Assembly (NCBI GenBank): GCA_021324825.1
Contig: JAJPII010000031.1
Location: 19,485 to 83,484 of the forward strand
Length of the DNA: 64,000 bases
Direction of reading: 5' to 3'
Source of the DNA: Spartobacteria bacterium
GTDB lineage: Bacteria > Verrucomicrobiota > Verrucomicrobiia > Chthoniobacterales > Chthoniobacteraceae
The position numbers were made by a program, and so were the translations under genes. A model generated the notes under the pieces. The model did no database searches. It was not told where the DNA came from and worked only from the letters and a program-made list of their open reading frames with translations. Positions 24,531 through 32,691 of this stretch are shown in pieces (the stretch's first letter is position 1; each line of letters begins with the position of its first letter).

Positions 24531-27080
24531 TCAGATGTCGAAACCTTTTAGCACCGTCTGCACGCCGTTGCTGATGTAGGCCTGGTGACTCAGGAAGCCG
24601 TCCGAGATCACGTGGTGAAGATCATTGAGCGCGCCGAGCAGGCTCCCCAGCAGCGGCGCGAGCGTCCCGGCGCGCGGGGCGTCCTGTTCCGCGTCCGAGC
24701 GCGGCAGGTCCTCCTCCACCGAACGGCTGACGAAGTCCGGCCAATCGACGCGCTTGATTTTGTGGAGAAGCTCCTCGATGGCGGCCAGCGTCCCGGCCAC
24801 GCTCGCGGATTCGGGGGATTCGCGCACGAGGGCGGCGCACCGCTGGAGGCAGCGCAGCACGGAGCGCGGCGCCTCGGAGTTCTGCCAGAGCATCTCCAGG
24901 ACGCGGATCGGCTCCGCGCGCATCTGGTAGATGCGGCGGTACGCGTCGCGGGTGCCGAGCAGCCGCAGGAAGGCGGAAAGCTCGATCTCGATGGCGTGGA
25001 CCCTGGAGTTTTCCTCCAACTGCACGCCTTCGAACGACTTGGCGATGGAAAGGACGGCGTTCGCGGTAATGATGGCCCGTTCGAGCATCTCGGCGATCTC
25101 GCAGAAGCGCCAGCCGTCATCCGCGAGCATCGTGCGCGAAGCGGTGGCGGAGAATTGCGGTATGAGCCGGGTGGCCGTCTCGCTGAGGCGGCGCGCGACG
25201 CGCCCGCACTCGATCTCCGGCAAATCCTTGCGATACTTGGAACGCTCGAACCGCGAGCGAAGGTCGTTGAGGGTGGACCACGCCTCGGGGCTGAGACATT
25301 CCTGGATCGACTCGGCGTTGCGCAACGCGCGGCGGAACGTCGAGAGGATGGAGCCCGGCTCCGGCAGCAGGACGAGCCGGTAGCGATCCGCGCGATTGCC
25401 GATGCTCCGCTTGCCGGCGCCCGCGCTTTTTTCCAGCGGAGGCAGGAGGCGGTTCCAGAGCGGGCGGTACAGCTTGCGCTCCGCGGAGTTGAGTTCCTCC
25501 GTCTCCAGCGTTTCGATGACCTGGATGAGGTACGCCTGGTGGTACGCGCGCTCGAGGTAGCGCCCCATCCAGTAAAAGGATTCCGCCACGCGGCTCGTGA
25601 CCTGGCGCGGCGGCAGGTGCGCGTCCGAATGGCGGCGCGCGCTCCCCGTCAGCACTCCCTCCGAATCGCCGACGACCCATGTATCCTTGCTCGTCCAGCC
25701 CAGGGGAAAGGCGTTCGTCGATTCGCGCCCCGGGAAAACGCGGGTCAGCGCGCCGGGAAAAACGTCGAATGCGTCGCCCGCGCGCAACGCGAAGACGATG
25801 TGATCCTGCACGCCCTCGACCTGCTTGCCGTTCTTGAAGCAGACGGTCTTCGCGCCGCATTCGGCCGGCTGGGCGATGTACCGGCTCGGCTCCTTGCGGA
25901 TGGCCTTCATCTCCTCCTCGCGCACGCGCTGCTCGGTAGCCCCGAGAAACCGCGCGAAGATCGGCTTTATCTCATAGGCGTCCAGGTTTTCCAGAACCAT
26001 CTCGCGCTGGTCGAGATCGCCGAGCCAGTACGTCGGGACGGTCGGGAGGATCGGGTCTTCGGCAAGATAGTAGCGGATGATCTGCGGCGCGAAGCCGAGC
26101 AGGCTGCGGTCGTCGGCGAGCTGGCTGCCGATGCTGTTGAAGATGGCCACCGTGCCCTGGCGCAGGCAGTGGACGAGGCCGGGAACCCCGAGTCGCGAGT
26201 CCTTGCGAAAGACGAGCGGGTCGAGCCAGTCGTCGGCGACCCTGGTGTAGACCACTTCAACCCGGCGCAGGCCCTGGACGGTCTTGAGATACAGGCGGTC
26301 GTTCAGGACGAGCAGGTCGTCCCCCTGGACGAGAGGAACGCCCATCCGGCGCGCGAGAAAGGTGTGTTCGGAATAAATGGGGCTGCCCGGGCCGCCGGAA
26401 AGGAGCACCACGGACGGCTCGTCGATGGCTCTCTCCACGGTGTAGCGCAGCTTTTCCGTGATGGCCTGGGGCGTTTGGGCGAGCGATTGCACCGCGCTTT
26501 CCTGGAAGATATCCGGCGTCACGCGAGCGAGCGCCCTCCGGTTCTGCATCATGTAGGAAATGCCGGGCGCATGGCCGAAGTGGTGGTGCCGCACCATGAA
26601 TCTCCCCCGCTTGTCGCGGATGAGGCAGACGCCGCTCAGGTGCAGGAACGCCCCCTGGGCGCGCGGCAGGCCGATGCAGGCGTTCTGATATTGCGGGCTG
26701 CCGAGCACGGACGCTATGGGAATGACGTTCTGGCGCAGGATTTCCTTCTTGCCGTAAACGTCCGCCAGGAAGAGTTCGAAGGCCTCCAGCCGCTGGCGGA
26801 CTCCCAGGACGATCCGATCCCACTCCTGCGCGGCGAATACCTGCGGGAGGAGATCGCACGCCCACGCCTGCTGGCCCCACGGGTCTTTGCGGATGATGTC
26901 GAGGGTGACTCCCATCTCGCGCAGGGTCGCCTCCATGCGGTCATCCAACGTGCGAAGCTCCGGCGGGCGGAAACCTTGCAGGTACTCCATCAACCGTGCG
27001 TAGATGGGACGCGGCGCGCCGCTCTTCTCGAAGATTTCATCCCAGCGAGGATTTTCGGGCACGCCGAACCATTTCCGCAC
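24531..27080 (-). CDS. Circularly permuted ATP-grasp fused to alpha-E domain
   Basis: An 849-residue protein combining two units often found as separate genes: an N-terminal circularly permuted ATP-grasp (DUF404/DUF407, COG2308; about 1-480) and a C-terminal alpha-E helical domain (DUF403, COG2307; about 510-849, beginning SRVAESFYWMGRYLERA). Key ATP-grasp segments include VIPIASVLGSPQYQNACIG, LSGGPGSPIYSEHTFLARRMGVPL, RVADDWLDPLVFR and GTVAIFNSIGSQLADD. The family is predicted to make peptide-like metabolites with transglutaminase and amidoligase partners. It is the first gene of the four-gene cluster. Substrate and product are unknown. Confidence 0.88.
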   Translation of the reverse strand: MRKWFGVPENPRWDEIFEKSGAPRPIYARLMEYLQGFRPPELRTLDDRMEATLREMGVTLDIIRKDPWGQQAWACDLLPQVFAAQEWDRIVLGVRQRLEAFELFLADVYGKKEILRQNVIPIASVLGSPQYQNACIGLPRAQGAFLHLSGVCLIRDKRGRFMVRHHHFGHAPGISYMMQNRRALARVTPDIFQESAVQSLAQTPQAITEKLRYTVERAIDEPSVVLLSGGPGSPIYSEHTFLARRMGVPLVQGDDLLVLNDRLYLKTVQGLRRVEVVYTRVADDWLDPLVFRKDSRLGVPGLVHCLRQGTVAIFNSIGSQLADDRSLLGFAPQIIRYYLAEDPILPTVPTYWLGDLDQREMVLENLDAYEIKPIFARFLGATEQRVREEEMKAIRKEPSRYIAQPAECGAKTVCFKNGKQVEGVQDHIVFALRAGDAFDVFPGALTRVFPGRESTNAFPLGWTSKDTWVVGDSEGVLTGSARRHSDAHLPPRQVTSRVAESFYWMGRYLERAYHQAYLIQVIETLETEELNSAERKLYRPLWNRLLPPLEKSAGAGKRSIGNRADRYRLVLLPEPGSILSTFRRALRNAESIQECLSPEAWSTLNDLRSRFERSKYRKDLPEIECGRVARRLSETATRLIPQFSATASRTMLADDGWRFCEIAEMLERAIITANAVLSIAKSFEGVQLEENSRVHAIEIELSAFLRLLGTRDAYRRIYQMRAEPIRVLEMLWQNSEAPRSVLRCLQRCAALVRESPESASVAGTLAAIEELLHKIKRVDWPDFVSRSVEEDLPRSDAEQDAPRAGTLAPLLGSLLGALNDLHHVISDGFLSHQAYISNGVQTVLKGFDI

Positions 27081-27110
27081 CGGCCTCTGAGTTCAAGAAC
27101 GTTTTTTAAA

Positions 27111-27131
27111 GCGGGTCATGCACTTTCGCCC
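27111..27131 (+). repeat. Partial palindromic element (left end only)
   Basis: GCGGGTCATGCACTTTCGCC between two minus-strand genes matches the left inverted repeat of the element family; no core hairpin or right end follows. Likely a decayed copy. Confidence 0.55.
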
Positions 27132-27656
27132 TTAGGGCTGCATTAATCTCTCGTAGTCGCCCAGTTTCTCGGAAGGCTTTCCGAAACGGAATTCGCCGTG
27201 GCGTATCTGGCCGCCCGCGTACGCGATCCAGCAACCGAAACCGAGCGCCACACCGCTTATAACCAACGTGGCGCAGGAAAGCGGCAGGGCGGTCTTCGGA
27301 TATTTCCACGGCACGAGCAGCGCGGCGGCGGCGACGGCGGCGGCGACATAGAAAACCCAGATGAAGCGGGTTGCGCGCTGGGCATGCGCGTCGAGCCAGG
27401 CGTAGCCGGCCTCGTCGGATTTGGACTCGATGGAGTCGTAGGCCCGTTCGCCATACACCTTCACCGGCCACGCGGAGAATGCGGAGAGAAAAACGAGGAG
27501 GAGCGCGGTGACCTGCGCGGCGCGGCTGCGCGAGACGATGGCGACCGCCAGCGCCAGCATGCCCAGCGCGATGCCATAGACCGGCAGGGGATTGAGAATG
27601 ACGTGGAGGTACTCCGGTTCCTTCAGGTGGGCGTTGACCAGGTCGAGGAAGCTCAT
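27132..27656 (-). CDS. Four-helix membrane protein of unknown function
   Basis: A 174-residue protein with four predicted transmembrane segments (around 25-42, 48-65, 95-115 and 122-145) and a polar loop between the second and third. The arrangement HLHVILNPLPVYGIALGMLALAVAI resembles DUF2231-type inner-membrane proteins, but this is a loose comparison. It overlaps the end of the EVE-domain gene by four bases (ATGA), suggesting co-expression. Function unknown. Confidence 0.6.
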   Translation of the reverse strand: MSFLDLVNAHLKEPEYLHVILNPLPVYGIALGMLALAVAIVSRSRAAQVTALLLVFLSAFSAWPVKVYGERAYDSIESKSDEAGYAWLDAHAQRATRFIWVFYVAAAVAAAALLVPWKYPKTALPLSCATLVISGVALGFGCWIAYAGGQIRHGEFRFGKPSEKLGDYERLMQP

Positions 27657-28066
27657 TTCAGGGACATCTTCAGGATTTCATCGAACGCGCCCTTTGTCAG
27701 CGGCATGACCGAAAGGCGGGATTGCCTCAGCAATGGGATGTCCGAGAGCGCCTTGACGGCCTTTATCTCTTCCAGCGACACGGCGCGTCCCAGGGGGCGG
27801 ACGGGAACGAGATCGACGCAAACCCATTCCCCTTCCTCCGCCGTGGGATCGGGGTAGCCTTCCTTCGCGACTTCCGCGAGGCCGACGACCGCCTTGCCCG
27901 TGACGCTATGGTAGAAGAAAACCGGGTCGCCCTTGCGCATGGCGAGAAGGTTTTTCCGAGCCTGGAAGTTTCGCACGCCCGTCCATGCCGTCCGGCCATC
28001 GCGCACGAAGTCATCCCAGGAATAGGCGCCGGGCTCCTGCTTCACGAGCCAATGGTTCTTTTGCAT
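27653..28066 (-). CDS. EVE-domain protein
   Basis: A 137-residue protein made of a single EVE domain (PUA-like fold), which in other proteins binds modified cytosines or RNA bases. HWLVKQEPGAYSWDDFVRDGRTAWTGVRN at the N-terminus and GDPVFFYHS, VVGLAEVAKEGYPDPTA follow the family pattern exactly. I chose the ATG at 28066 giving MQKNHWLVKQEP; an ATG four codons upstream is also possible. Single-domain EVE proteins are common housekeeping proteins of unclear role. It is coupled to the membrane protein gene downstream. Confidence 0.9.
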   Translation of the reverse strand: MQKNHWLVKQEPGAYSWDDFVRDGRTAWTGVRNFQARKNLLAMRKGDPVFFYHSVTGKAVVGLAEVAKEGYPDPTAEEGEWVCVDLVPVRPLGRAVSLEEIKAVKALSDIPLLRQSRLSVMPLTKGAFDEILKMSLK

Positions 28067-28123
28067 CGGACCACGCATAGCACGGTTTGTGCGAAAAGGG
28101 AACGGGGGCGCGCGCCCTCCTGT

Positions 28124-28204
28124 CTCCCTCCCAGGCGGCTGGCACAGCCGCCTCTACAACGACAACACCGCCTCAGGGGGCGGGGCGAAACTCGAAGTGC
28201 ATGC
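28124..28204 (+). repeat. Dispersed palindromic element, copy 3 (partial)
   Basis: The core GGCGGCTGGCACAGCCGCC is followed by CTCTACAACGACAAC as in copy 1, and the right end reads CGAAGTGCATGCC, an inverted form of the TCATGCACTTT motif. The left terminal repeat is missing. It lies between the EVE gene and the terminator of the RNase P RNA. Confidence 0.75.
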
Positions 28205-28218
28205 CCCGGGCCAGGCGT

Positions 28219-28261
28219 TTAAAAAAAAATGGGGGGCGCGTTCTTTCGAGACGCGCCCCCG
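28219..28261 (-). terminator. Intrinsic terminator of the RNase P RNA gene
   Basis: On the minus strand GGGGGCGCGT and ACGCGCCCCC form a ten-pair stem around TCTCGAAAGA, followed after CA by nine Ts. Strong rho-independent terminator, placed immediately after the 3' end of the RNase P RNA. Confidence 0.9.
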
Positions 28262-28262
28262 G

Positions 28263-28687
28263 TCTCGCGGATGGCTGTAAGCCGAATTCTGTCGCGCGCT
28301 TTTTTACGGCGCGCGCGGCCGTCATTTATCTCGCGCCGCTCGCGCGGCGCGCCCCTCCGTACAGGCCGGGGTGCGACTATTACCCGGGAGGCGCGCTCTT
28401 GCGAGCGCCGGACAGGCGATCCATCCCTCCCTGTTCTGTCTTGCACCGCATGGGGTTTTTCGCGCCCCGTCGTTTGCACTCCGGGCGGTGAGCTCTTACC
28501 TCGCCTTTTCACCCTTGCCGCGACGGCTCCCCTTTCGGGAAACAGCCGGGCGGTTTATTTTCTGTGACACTTTCCGTCGCCGCCGATTTTCAGCGGAGGC
28601 GCCCGCGCATTCTACGCGGCATGCCGCCTTGTGGTGTTCGGACTTTCCTCTGGCGAATTTCCCGCCAGCGACAGCCCGCCATCCCCG
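28263..28687 (-). ncRNA. rnpB: RNase P RNA, bacterial class A
   Basis: The catalytic RNA that trims tRNA 5' ends. The minus strand carries the conserved P4 5' segment GAGGAAAGTCCGAACACC near its 5' end and, close to the 3' end, the matching ACAGAATTCGGCTTACAGCC. The P4 pairing is CCGAA with TTCGG, where E. coli has CCGGG with CCCGG; this covariation supports the call. Other landmarks are AAGGGTGAAAAGGCGAGGTAAGAGCTCACCG (as P8/P9-P10 region) and the GTAATAGTC segment. The ends are estimated from the promoter and terminator to within a few bases. About 420 bases. Confidence 0.95.
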
Positions 28688-28693
28688 CCAGCA

Positions 28694-28722
28694 TTATTAA
28701 GGCTGGAGCGGGGGTTTGTAAA
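28694..28722 (-). promoter_or_regulatory. Sigma-70-like promoter of the RNase P RNA gene
   Basis: On the minus strand TTTACA (28722-28717) and TAATAA (28699-28694) are separated by 17 bases. Transcription would begin about seven bases on, at the 5' end of the RNase P RNA. Confidence 0.7.
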
Positions 28723-28954
28723 GAGGCTGGAACGGAAGCTGCTAAACCCAATTTATCGTTATTATGAAAAGCCAGACCCAGATCACTTCCGGAAGAAAGG
28801 AGGCGCGAAGGAGCAGGCCCGCGGTCATGCGGCGGCGGCGGCTTCTCCTGGCGGCGCTTCGTCTTTGGGAATTGAAACACCGCGTCCGGCCTTGATTTTT
28901 CCCCTTCGCACTTCTCCATTGAAGTGACGCCCCTTTTAAGAGAGATTTCGTGGT

Positions 28955-29650
28955 GTGACTCTCCTCTCCCGGCGCAATTTCTCCGCTTCGTTCACGCTTA
29001 TCGAATTGCTCGTGGTCATCGCCATCATCGCGCTTCTCGCCGGTTTGCTTATGCCCGCCATATCGTCGGTCCAGCGCACCTCGCGGGCGACCGCTTCCGC
29101 CAGCAATCTCCGGCAGATCGGCGCGGCCATCTTCCAGTTCGCGGCGGACAATAACCAGCGCCCCCCGGCGTCCTACTATGCCGCGACGAGCCTGACTTGG
29201 GACGCCGCGGTCTTTCCCTACCTGGGCCTGGGGCCGGTGACCACCCCGGCTGCAAACCAACCCGTCGGCGCCAAGATATTCGCCGCGCCAAACGATACGA
29301 CCATCACCGTTACGCCGCCGCCGTATAAGAGGAGCTATGCCATGGTGGTTTCCAGCACCGCCTCGGGGTTGAACTACAGCGGCACTTCGAACTATGTCCA
29401 GTCGCTCGCGAGCATTCCCAACCCGTCCAAGACCCTTTTGCTCACCGAATACCCGGGGCAGCCCGGAAATCTGGTCGCCTCGACGACCGGCTACCAGATC
29501 ATCGATCCTTCCCAGCAATCGGTCAGCATCAATCCAGCGGGGAAGTTTAACTACCTTTACTACGACGGGCATGTGGAACTGCTTCTCCCGAGCCAAACCT
29601 ATACTTCCACCGTCACGGGAACCGGCTCCTCGTGGACTCTCACCCCCTGA
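28955..29650 (+). CDS. Prepilin-like protein with N-terminal methylation motif
   Basis: A 231-residue protein with the type IV prepilin/pseudopilin signal FTLIELLVVIAIIALLAGLL at residues ~14-33; the residue before the Phe is Ser, not the usual Gly. The body is short strands rich in Pro, Thr and Ser, and YYDGHVELL near the C-terminus matches the DG end motif of the large prepilin families of Planctomycetes and Verrucomicrobia. GTG start. Such proteins are processed by a prepilin peptidase and may form pseudopili or be surface proteins. The next gene begins 11 bases later, suggesting a shared transcript. Confidence 0.85.
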   Translation: MTLLSRRNFSASFTLIELLVVIAIIALLAGLLMPAISSVQRTSRATASASNLRQIGAAIFQFAADNNQRPPASYYAATSLTWDAAVFPYLGLGPVTTPAANQPVGAKIFAAPNDTTITVTPPPYKRSYAMVVSSTASGLNYSGTSNYVQSLASIPNPSKTLLLTEYPGQPGNLVASTTGYQIIDPSQQSVSINPAGKFNYLYYDGHVELLLPSQTYTSTVTGTGSSWTLTP

Positions 29651-29661
29651 CTCCTTGACGC

Positions 29662-31209
29662 TTGGCTGACGACGCCCATAGCCCGCCCGCCAAAAAGAAA
29701 TGGTCGATAACGCGATTCGGGCTTAACTTCCTGGTCGTCAGCATCCTTGCACACCTCGCGTTCCTTTCGGGGGCGACCTACTTCATCGTCCAGAGAATCC
29801 AGGCCAAGCGCAAACTGACCTTCCAGGCCGGCCCGCCGAGTCCCAACCCCGCGACGCAGACGGTGGAGCACAAGGTGCAGATGCACAAGGAGACGACGAT
29901 GAGCGCCCCGCAGATGGCCAAGCGCATCACCACGACGGGGCTGGGCAAGATCAACCTGCCGGAAATGCCGGAGATGCCGATGACGAGCGACGAGGTCAAG
30001 CCGATGAAGATGAGTTCCGCGACCTCGATGGGGATGGGCGCTCCCGGCGCATTGGGAGGAGGAGGCCTCGGCGGCATAAGCCTGAATCTTCCCGCAATCA
30101 TGGCGGACCGGTGCAGCACGGAAGGGCGCACGAAGTCCATAGCCGACAACGGGGGCGACCCCGGCACGGACGCAGCCGTCGTCAACGCCTTGCAATGGCT
30201 GAAGGGGAAGCAAAATCCCGACGGCACGTTCGGAGACAAATATAAAGGGGGTATGACGGGTTTGAGCCTGCTCTGTTACCTTGGCCATTGCGAGCGGCCG
30301 ACTTCCGGGAAGTTCGGGCCGACCGTGAGGAACGCGATCGACGCCGTCATCCAGGCCGGCAACGGCGCCAACGGAAGCCTGGGGTTCCAATCCCGCGATG
30401 TCGACTCGGTCTATCAGCACGCCATCGCCTCGTATGCATTGGGGGAGGCTTATATCCTGACGAAGGACGAAGGAATTCCGCCCGTTCTCACGAAGGCCGT
30501 CGGGATGATCGTCTCCGGCCAGCGCCCGGACGGCGGCTGGGCCTACAGGTTCGCCCAGCCCGGCGGAAAGAGCTACAGCGACACTTCCGTGACCTGCTGG
30601 ATGGTCCAAGCCTTGAAGACGGCGCACTATTCCGGGTTAAACGTGCCGGGCGTCGATGCCGCCCTGGACAAGGCCATGAACTTCCTTCTGCACATGCAGG
30701 GCGAGAACGGCGTGATCGGTTATAAACAGCCGGGCGTGATATCCCAACCCAAGGCTCGCCCGCCCGCGGGCGACGTTACCGGCGCGGGAGTCTTTTGCCT
30801 GTTGATCTGGCATCACGCCAAGGACAAAGCCGTCCACGACGGGCTGCGGGTCGTTAAGGAAGGTCCCTTCGTTAAAAACGGCAGACGGCCGCCATCCCCC
30901 GAATATAGATTCAAGGCGCCCACGGTCAATCTGTATGCCTGGTACTATGACACCCAGGCCTGCTTCCAGGCAGGAGGAACTTTTTGGGATTGGTGGAACC
31001 GCCACGTCGAGGGAGAACTCCTGAGAAACCAAGCCCAGGACGGAAGCTGGCCTCCCGCCGGGCCGCGACCCGTCGCCGGGTTTGGAGACTGGGAGGGCAA
31101 GGGGAGCGACCTTGACGCCCAGGTTTATCGGACAGCCCTGTGCACCCTCATGCTCGAGGTCTATTACCGTTACCTTTCCAATTCCCGCTCGGAAGGAAGC
31201 GTGGAGTAG
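29662..31209 (+). CDS. Membrane-anchored alpha-toroid (squalene-cyclase-repeat) protein
   Basis: A 515-residue protein with a transmembrane helix near the N-terminus (about 18-42, FGLNFLVVSILAHLAFLSGATYFIV), a Met/Pro-rich linker (about 85-150) and a C-terminal domain with repeats of the prenyltransferase/squalene-oxidase type: ALQWLKGKQNPDGTFGD, MIVSGQRPDGGWAY, AMNFLLHMQGENGVIGY and NQAQDGSWPPAG. Proteins of this design are common in PVC bacteria; the cyclase aspartate motif DxDD is not seen, so binding rather than cyclisation is more likely. TTG start. Eleven bases downstream of the prepilin-like gene. Confidence 0.8.
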   Translation: MADDAHSPPAKKKWSITRFGLNFLVVSILAHLAFLSGATYFIVQRIQAKRKLTFQAGPPSPNPATQTVEHKVQMHKETTMSAPQMAKRITTTGLGKINLPEMPEMPMTSDEVKPMKMSSATSMGMGAPGALGGGGLGGISLNLPAIMADRCSTEGRTKSIADNGGDPGTDAAVVNALQWLKGKQNPDGTFGDKYKGGMTGLSLLCYLGHCERPTSGKFGPTVRNAIDAVIQAGNGANGSLGFQSRDVDSVYQHAIASYALGEAYILTKDEGIPPVLTKAVGMIVSGQRPDGGWAYRFAQPGGKSYSDTSVTCWMVQALKTAHYSGLNVPGVDAALDKAMNFLLHMQGENGVIGYKQPGVISQPKARPPAGDVTGAGVFCLLIWHHAKDKAVHDGLRVVKEGPFVKNGRRPPSPEYRFKAPTVNLYAWYYDTQACFQAGGTFWDWWNRHVEGELLRNQAQDGSWPPAGPRPVAGFGDWEGKGSDLDAQVYRTALCTLMLEVYYRYLSNSRSEGSVE

Positions 31210-31211
31210 CC

Positions 31212-31877
31212 ATGGACTCGAAATACACGCCGCTGACGCCCGATCTCTACGCCTACCTCTGCGGCCACGCCTCGCGCGCGGGCAACGCCACGCTCGACAA
31301 GCTCCGCGCCGAAACCGAAGCGCTCGGCGAGATCAGCAGGATGTTGATCGGCAGGGAGCAGGGCAACTTTATGACGCTGCTGGTCGCGGCCCTTGGCGTC
31401 GAATCCGCCCTCGAGGTCGGAACATTCACGGGCTACAGCTCCACATGCATCGCGCTGGGCCTGCCGGCCGACGGCCGCCTGCTCTGCCTCGACGCGAGCG
31501 CGGAATGGACGGCAATCGCCCGGCGTTACTGGAAGGAAGCGGGCGTGGAGGAGAAGATCGAACTTCGCGTCGGCGACGGGGCGCGCCTCCTGCGCCAGTT
31601 GGAGCCCGACGCGCAGTTTGACTTCGCCTTCATCGACGCCGACAAGCCGAACTACGACACGTATTACGAACTGGCGCTGCCCCATGTGAAGGAAAACGGC
31701 CTCATCCTTTTCGACAACATGCTTTATGGCGGCAGAGTGGCCGCGCCGCCCGCGGACCAGGAAAACCCGAACGCGATCCACGCCCTCAACGAAAAGCTGG
31801 CGCGCGACCCGCGCGTGGAGTCCGTCCTGCTTTCGGTCGGCGACGGGATCAACCTTTGCCGGAAGAAGAGGGCTTGA
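31212..31877 (+). CDS. SAM-dependent O-methyltransferase (CCoAOMT-like)
   Basis: A 221-residue class I methyltransferase of the catechol/caffeoyl-CoA O-methyltransferase family. SAM-binding EVGTFTGYSSTCIALGLP is near residue 68, FAFIDADKPNYDTYYELALP near 137 and GLILFDNMLYGG near 163 provide the metal-binding Asp and Asp-Asn. All metal ligands look intact. The substrate is not evident. It begins two bases after the toroid protein stop and its last 29 bases overlap the end of the convergent phosphatase gene. Confidence 0.9.
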   Translation: MDSKYTPLTPDLYAYLCGHASRAGNATLDKLRAETEALGEISRMLIGREQGNFMTLLVAALGVESALEVGTFTGYSSTCIALGLPADGRLLCLDASAEWTAIARRYWKEAGVEEKIELRVGDGARLLRQLEPDAQFDFAFIDADKPNYDTYYELALPHVKENGLILFDNMLYGGRVAAPPADQENPNAIHALNEKLARDPRVESVLLSVGDGINLCRKKRA

Positions 31878-32691
31878 TCTCCACCACGAGCGCGGTCGTG
31901 TTGTCGCGCCCGCAACGCTCCACCGAATCGCCCACCAGCCCTTGCGCCGGATCGCTGTTCCCGTATTCGGGGGAGCGGAGGAGGTCGAGCAACTGGCTGT
32001 CGAAGAGCCCCTCCACCAGCCCGTCCGTGCAGAGCAGGAAGAGATCGCCCGGTTCGCAGGGGACGACGCCAACCTGCGGATCGACAAACTGGTGCCCCGC
32101 GCCGAGCGCCTTTTGCAGGACGGTGCGGCGGGGATGATCCCGCGCCTCGCGTTCGTTGAGCTTGCCGTTGCGGAAGAGCCAGCCGACGTGCGTGTCGTCG
32201 TGGCTCAGCTGCCGCAGCCCCCGCTCCCCCGCCGGCAAATAGTAAATGCGGCTGTCTCCAATGTGCCCGAACACCATCCGCCCCGGCGTAAACCAACACA
32301 GGCTCAAGGTCGCTCCCATCCCCTCGCACTCCGCGTAGCTCCCGCCGATGAACATCAGCGTCCGGTGGATCTGGTCGAACAATTCGCCGAGCACGTCGCC
32401 ACGGCCGGCCTCCATCCCCGCCGCCGATTGCATGAAGGAGCGCGGCAGGAGATGGGTTATCTTGTCCACGGCGATTCTGCTCGCGTATTCCCCGACCTGC
32501 GCGCCGCCCATCCCGTCGCTGACCGCGAAGATGAAATCCGCCGCCTCCGTGGACGCCTCCCCGGTCTTCCCAAGCAGGCGCACTTCCCGCGCGTCGAGTT
32601 GCAGGCAGAGGAAGCTGTCCTCGTTATTCTTGCGCACCTTGCCGCGATGCGTCTGCCCGAACCACTGGAGGCGCTGGCCGGGGTTATCCAT
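31849..32691 (-). CDS. PP2C-family serine/threonine protein phosphatase
   Basis: A 280-residue PPM phosphatase. Metal-binding motifs are all present: HRGKVRKNNEDSF (motif 1), FAVSDGMGGAQVGEYAS (motif 2), VFGHIGDSRIYY, LLCTDGLVEGL and RDNTTALVVEI at the end. Such enzymes dephosphorylate Ser/Thr and oppose Hanks-type kinases. The upstream gene, which overlaps its start by eight bases, encodes a miniature kinase-like protein, so the two probably form a regulatory pair. The C-terminal 29 bases overlap the methyltransferase gene on the other strand. Confidence 0.92.
   Translation of the reverse strand: MDNPGQRLQWFGQTHRGKVRKNNEDSFLCLQLDAREVRLLGKTGEASTEAADFIFAVSDGMGGAQVGEYASRIAVDKITHLLPRSFMQSAAGMEAGRGDVLGELFDQIHRTLMFIGGSYAECEGMGATLSLCWFTPGRMVFGHIGDSRIYYLPAGERGLRQLSHDDTHVGWLFRNGKLNEREARDHPRRTVLQKALGAGHQFVDPQVGVVPCEPGDLFLLCTDGLVEGLFDSQLLDLLRSPEYGNSDPAQGLVGDSVERCGRDNTTALVVEIKPSSSGKG

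Noticed and set aside
24585..27146. Very long plus-strand reading frame (853 codons)
   Set aside because: Antisense to the ATP-grasp/alpha-E gene. High GC content removes stops in the complementary frame; the translation is Arg/Ala/Glu-rich without domains.
28224..28700. Several ORFs crossing the RNase P RNA region on both strands
   Set aside because: The region is accounted for by RNase P RNA with its promoter and terminator; the ORFs lack domains and credible starts.
28764..28895. A 43-codon Arg-rich plus-strand ORF (MKSQTQITSGRK...)
   Set aside because: Considered as a small basic protein upstream of the prepilin-like gene; there is no recognisable family, no clear Shine-Dalgarno sequence, and Arg runs from CGG/GCG repeats are common in GC-rich gaps. 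Left unannotated.
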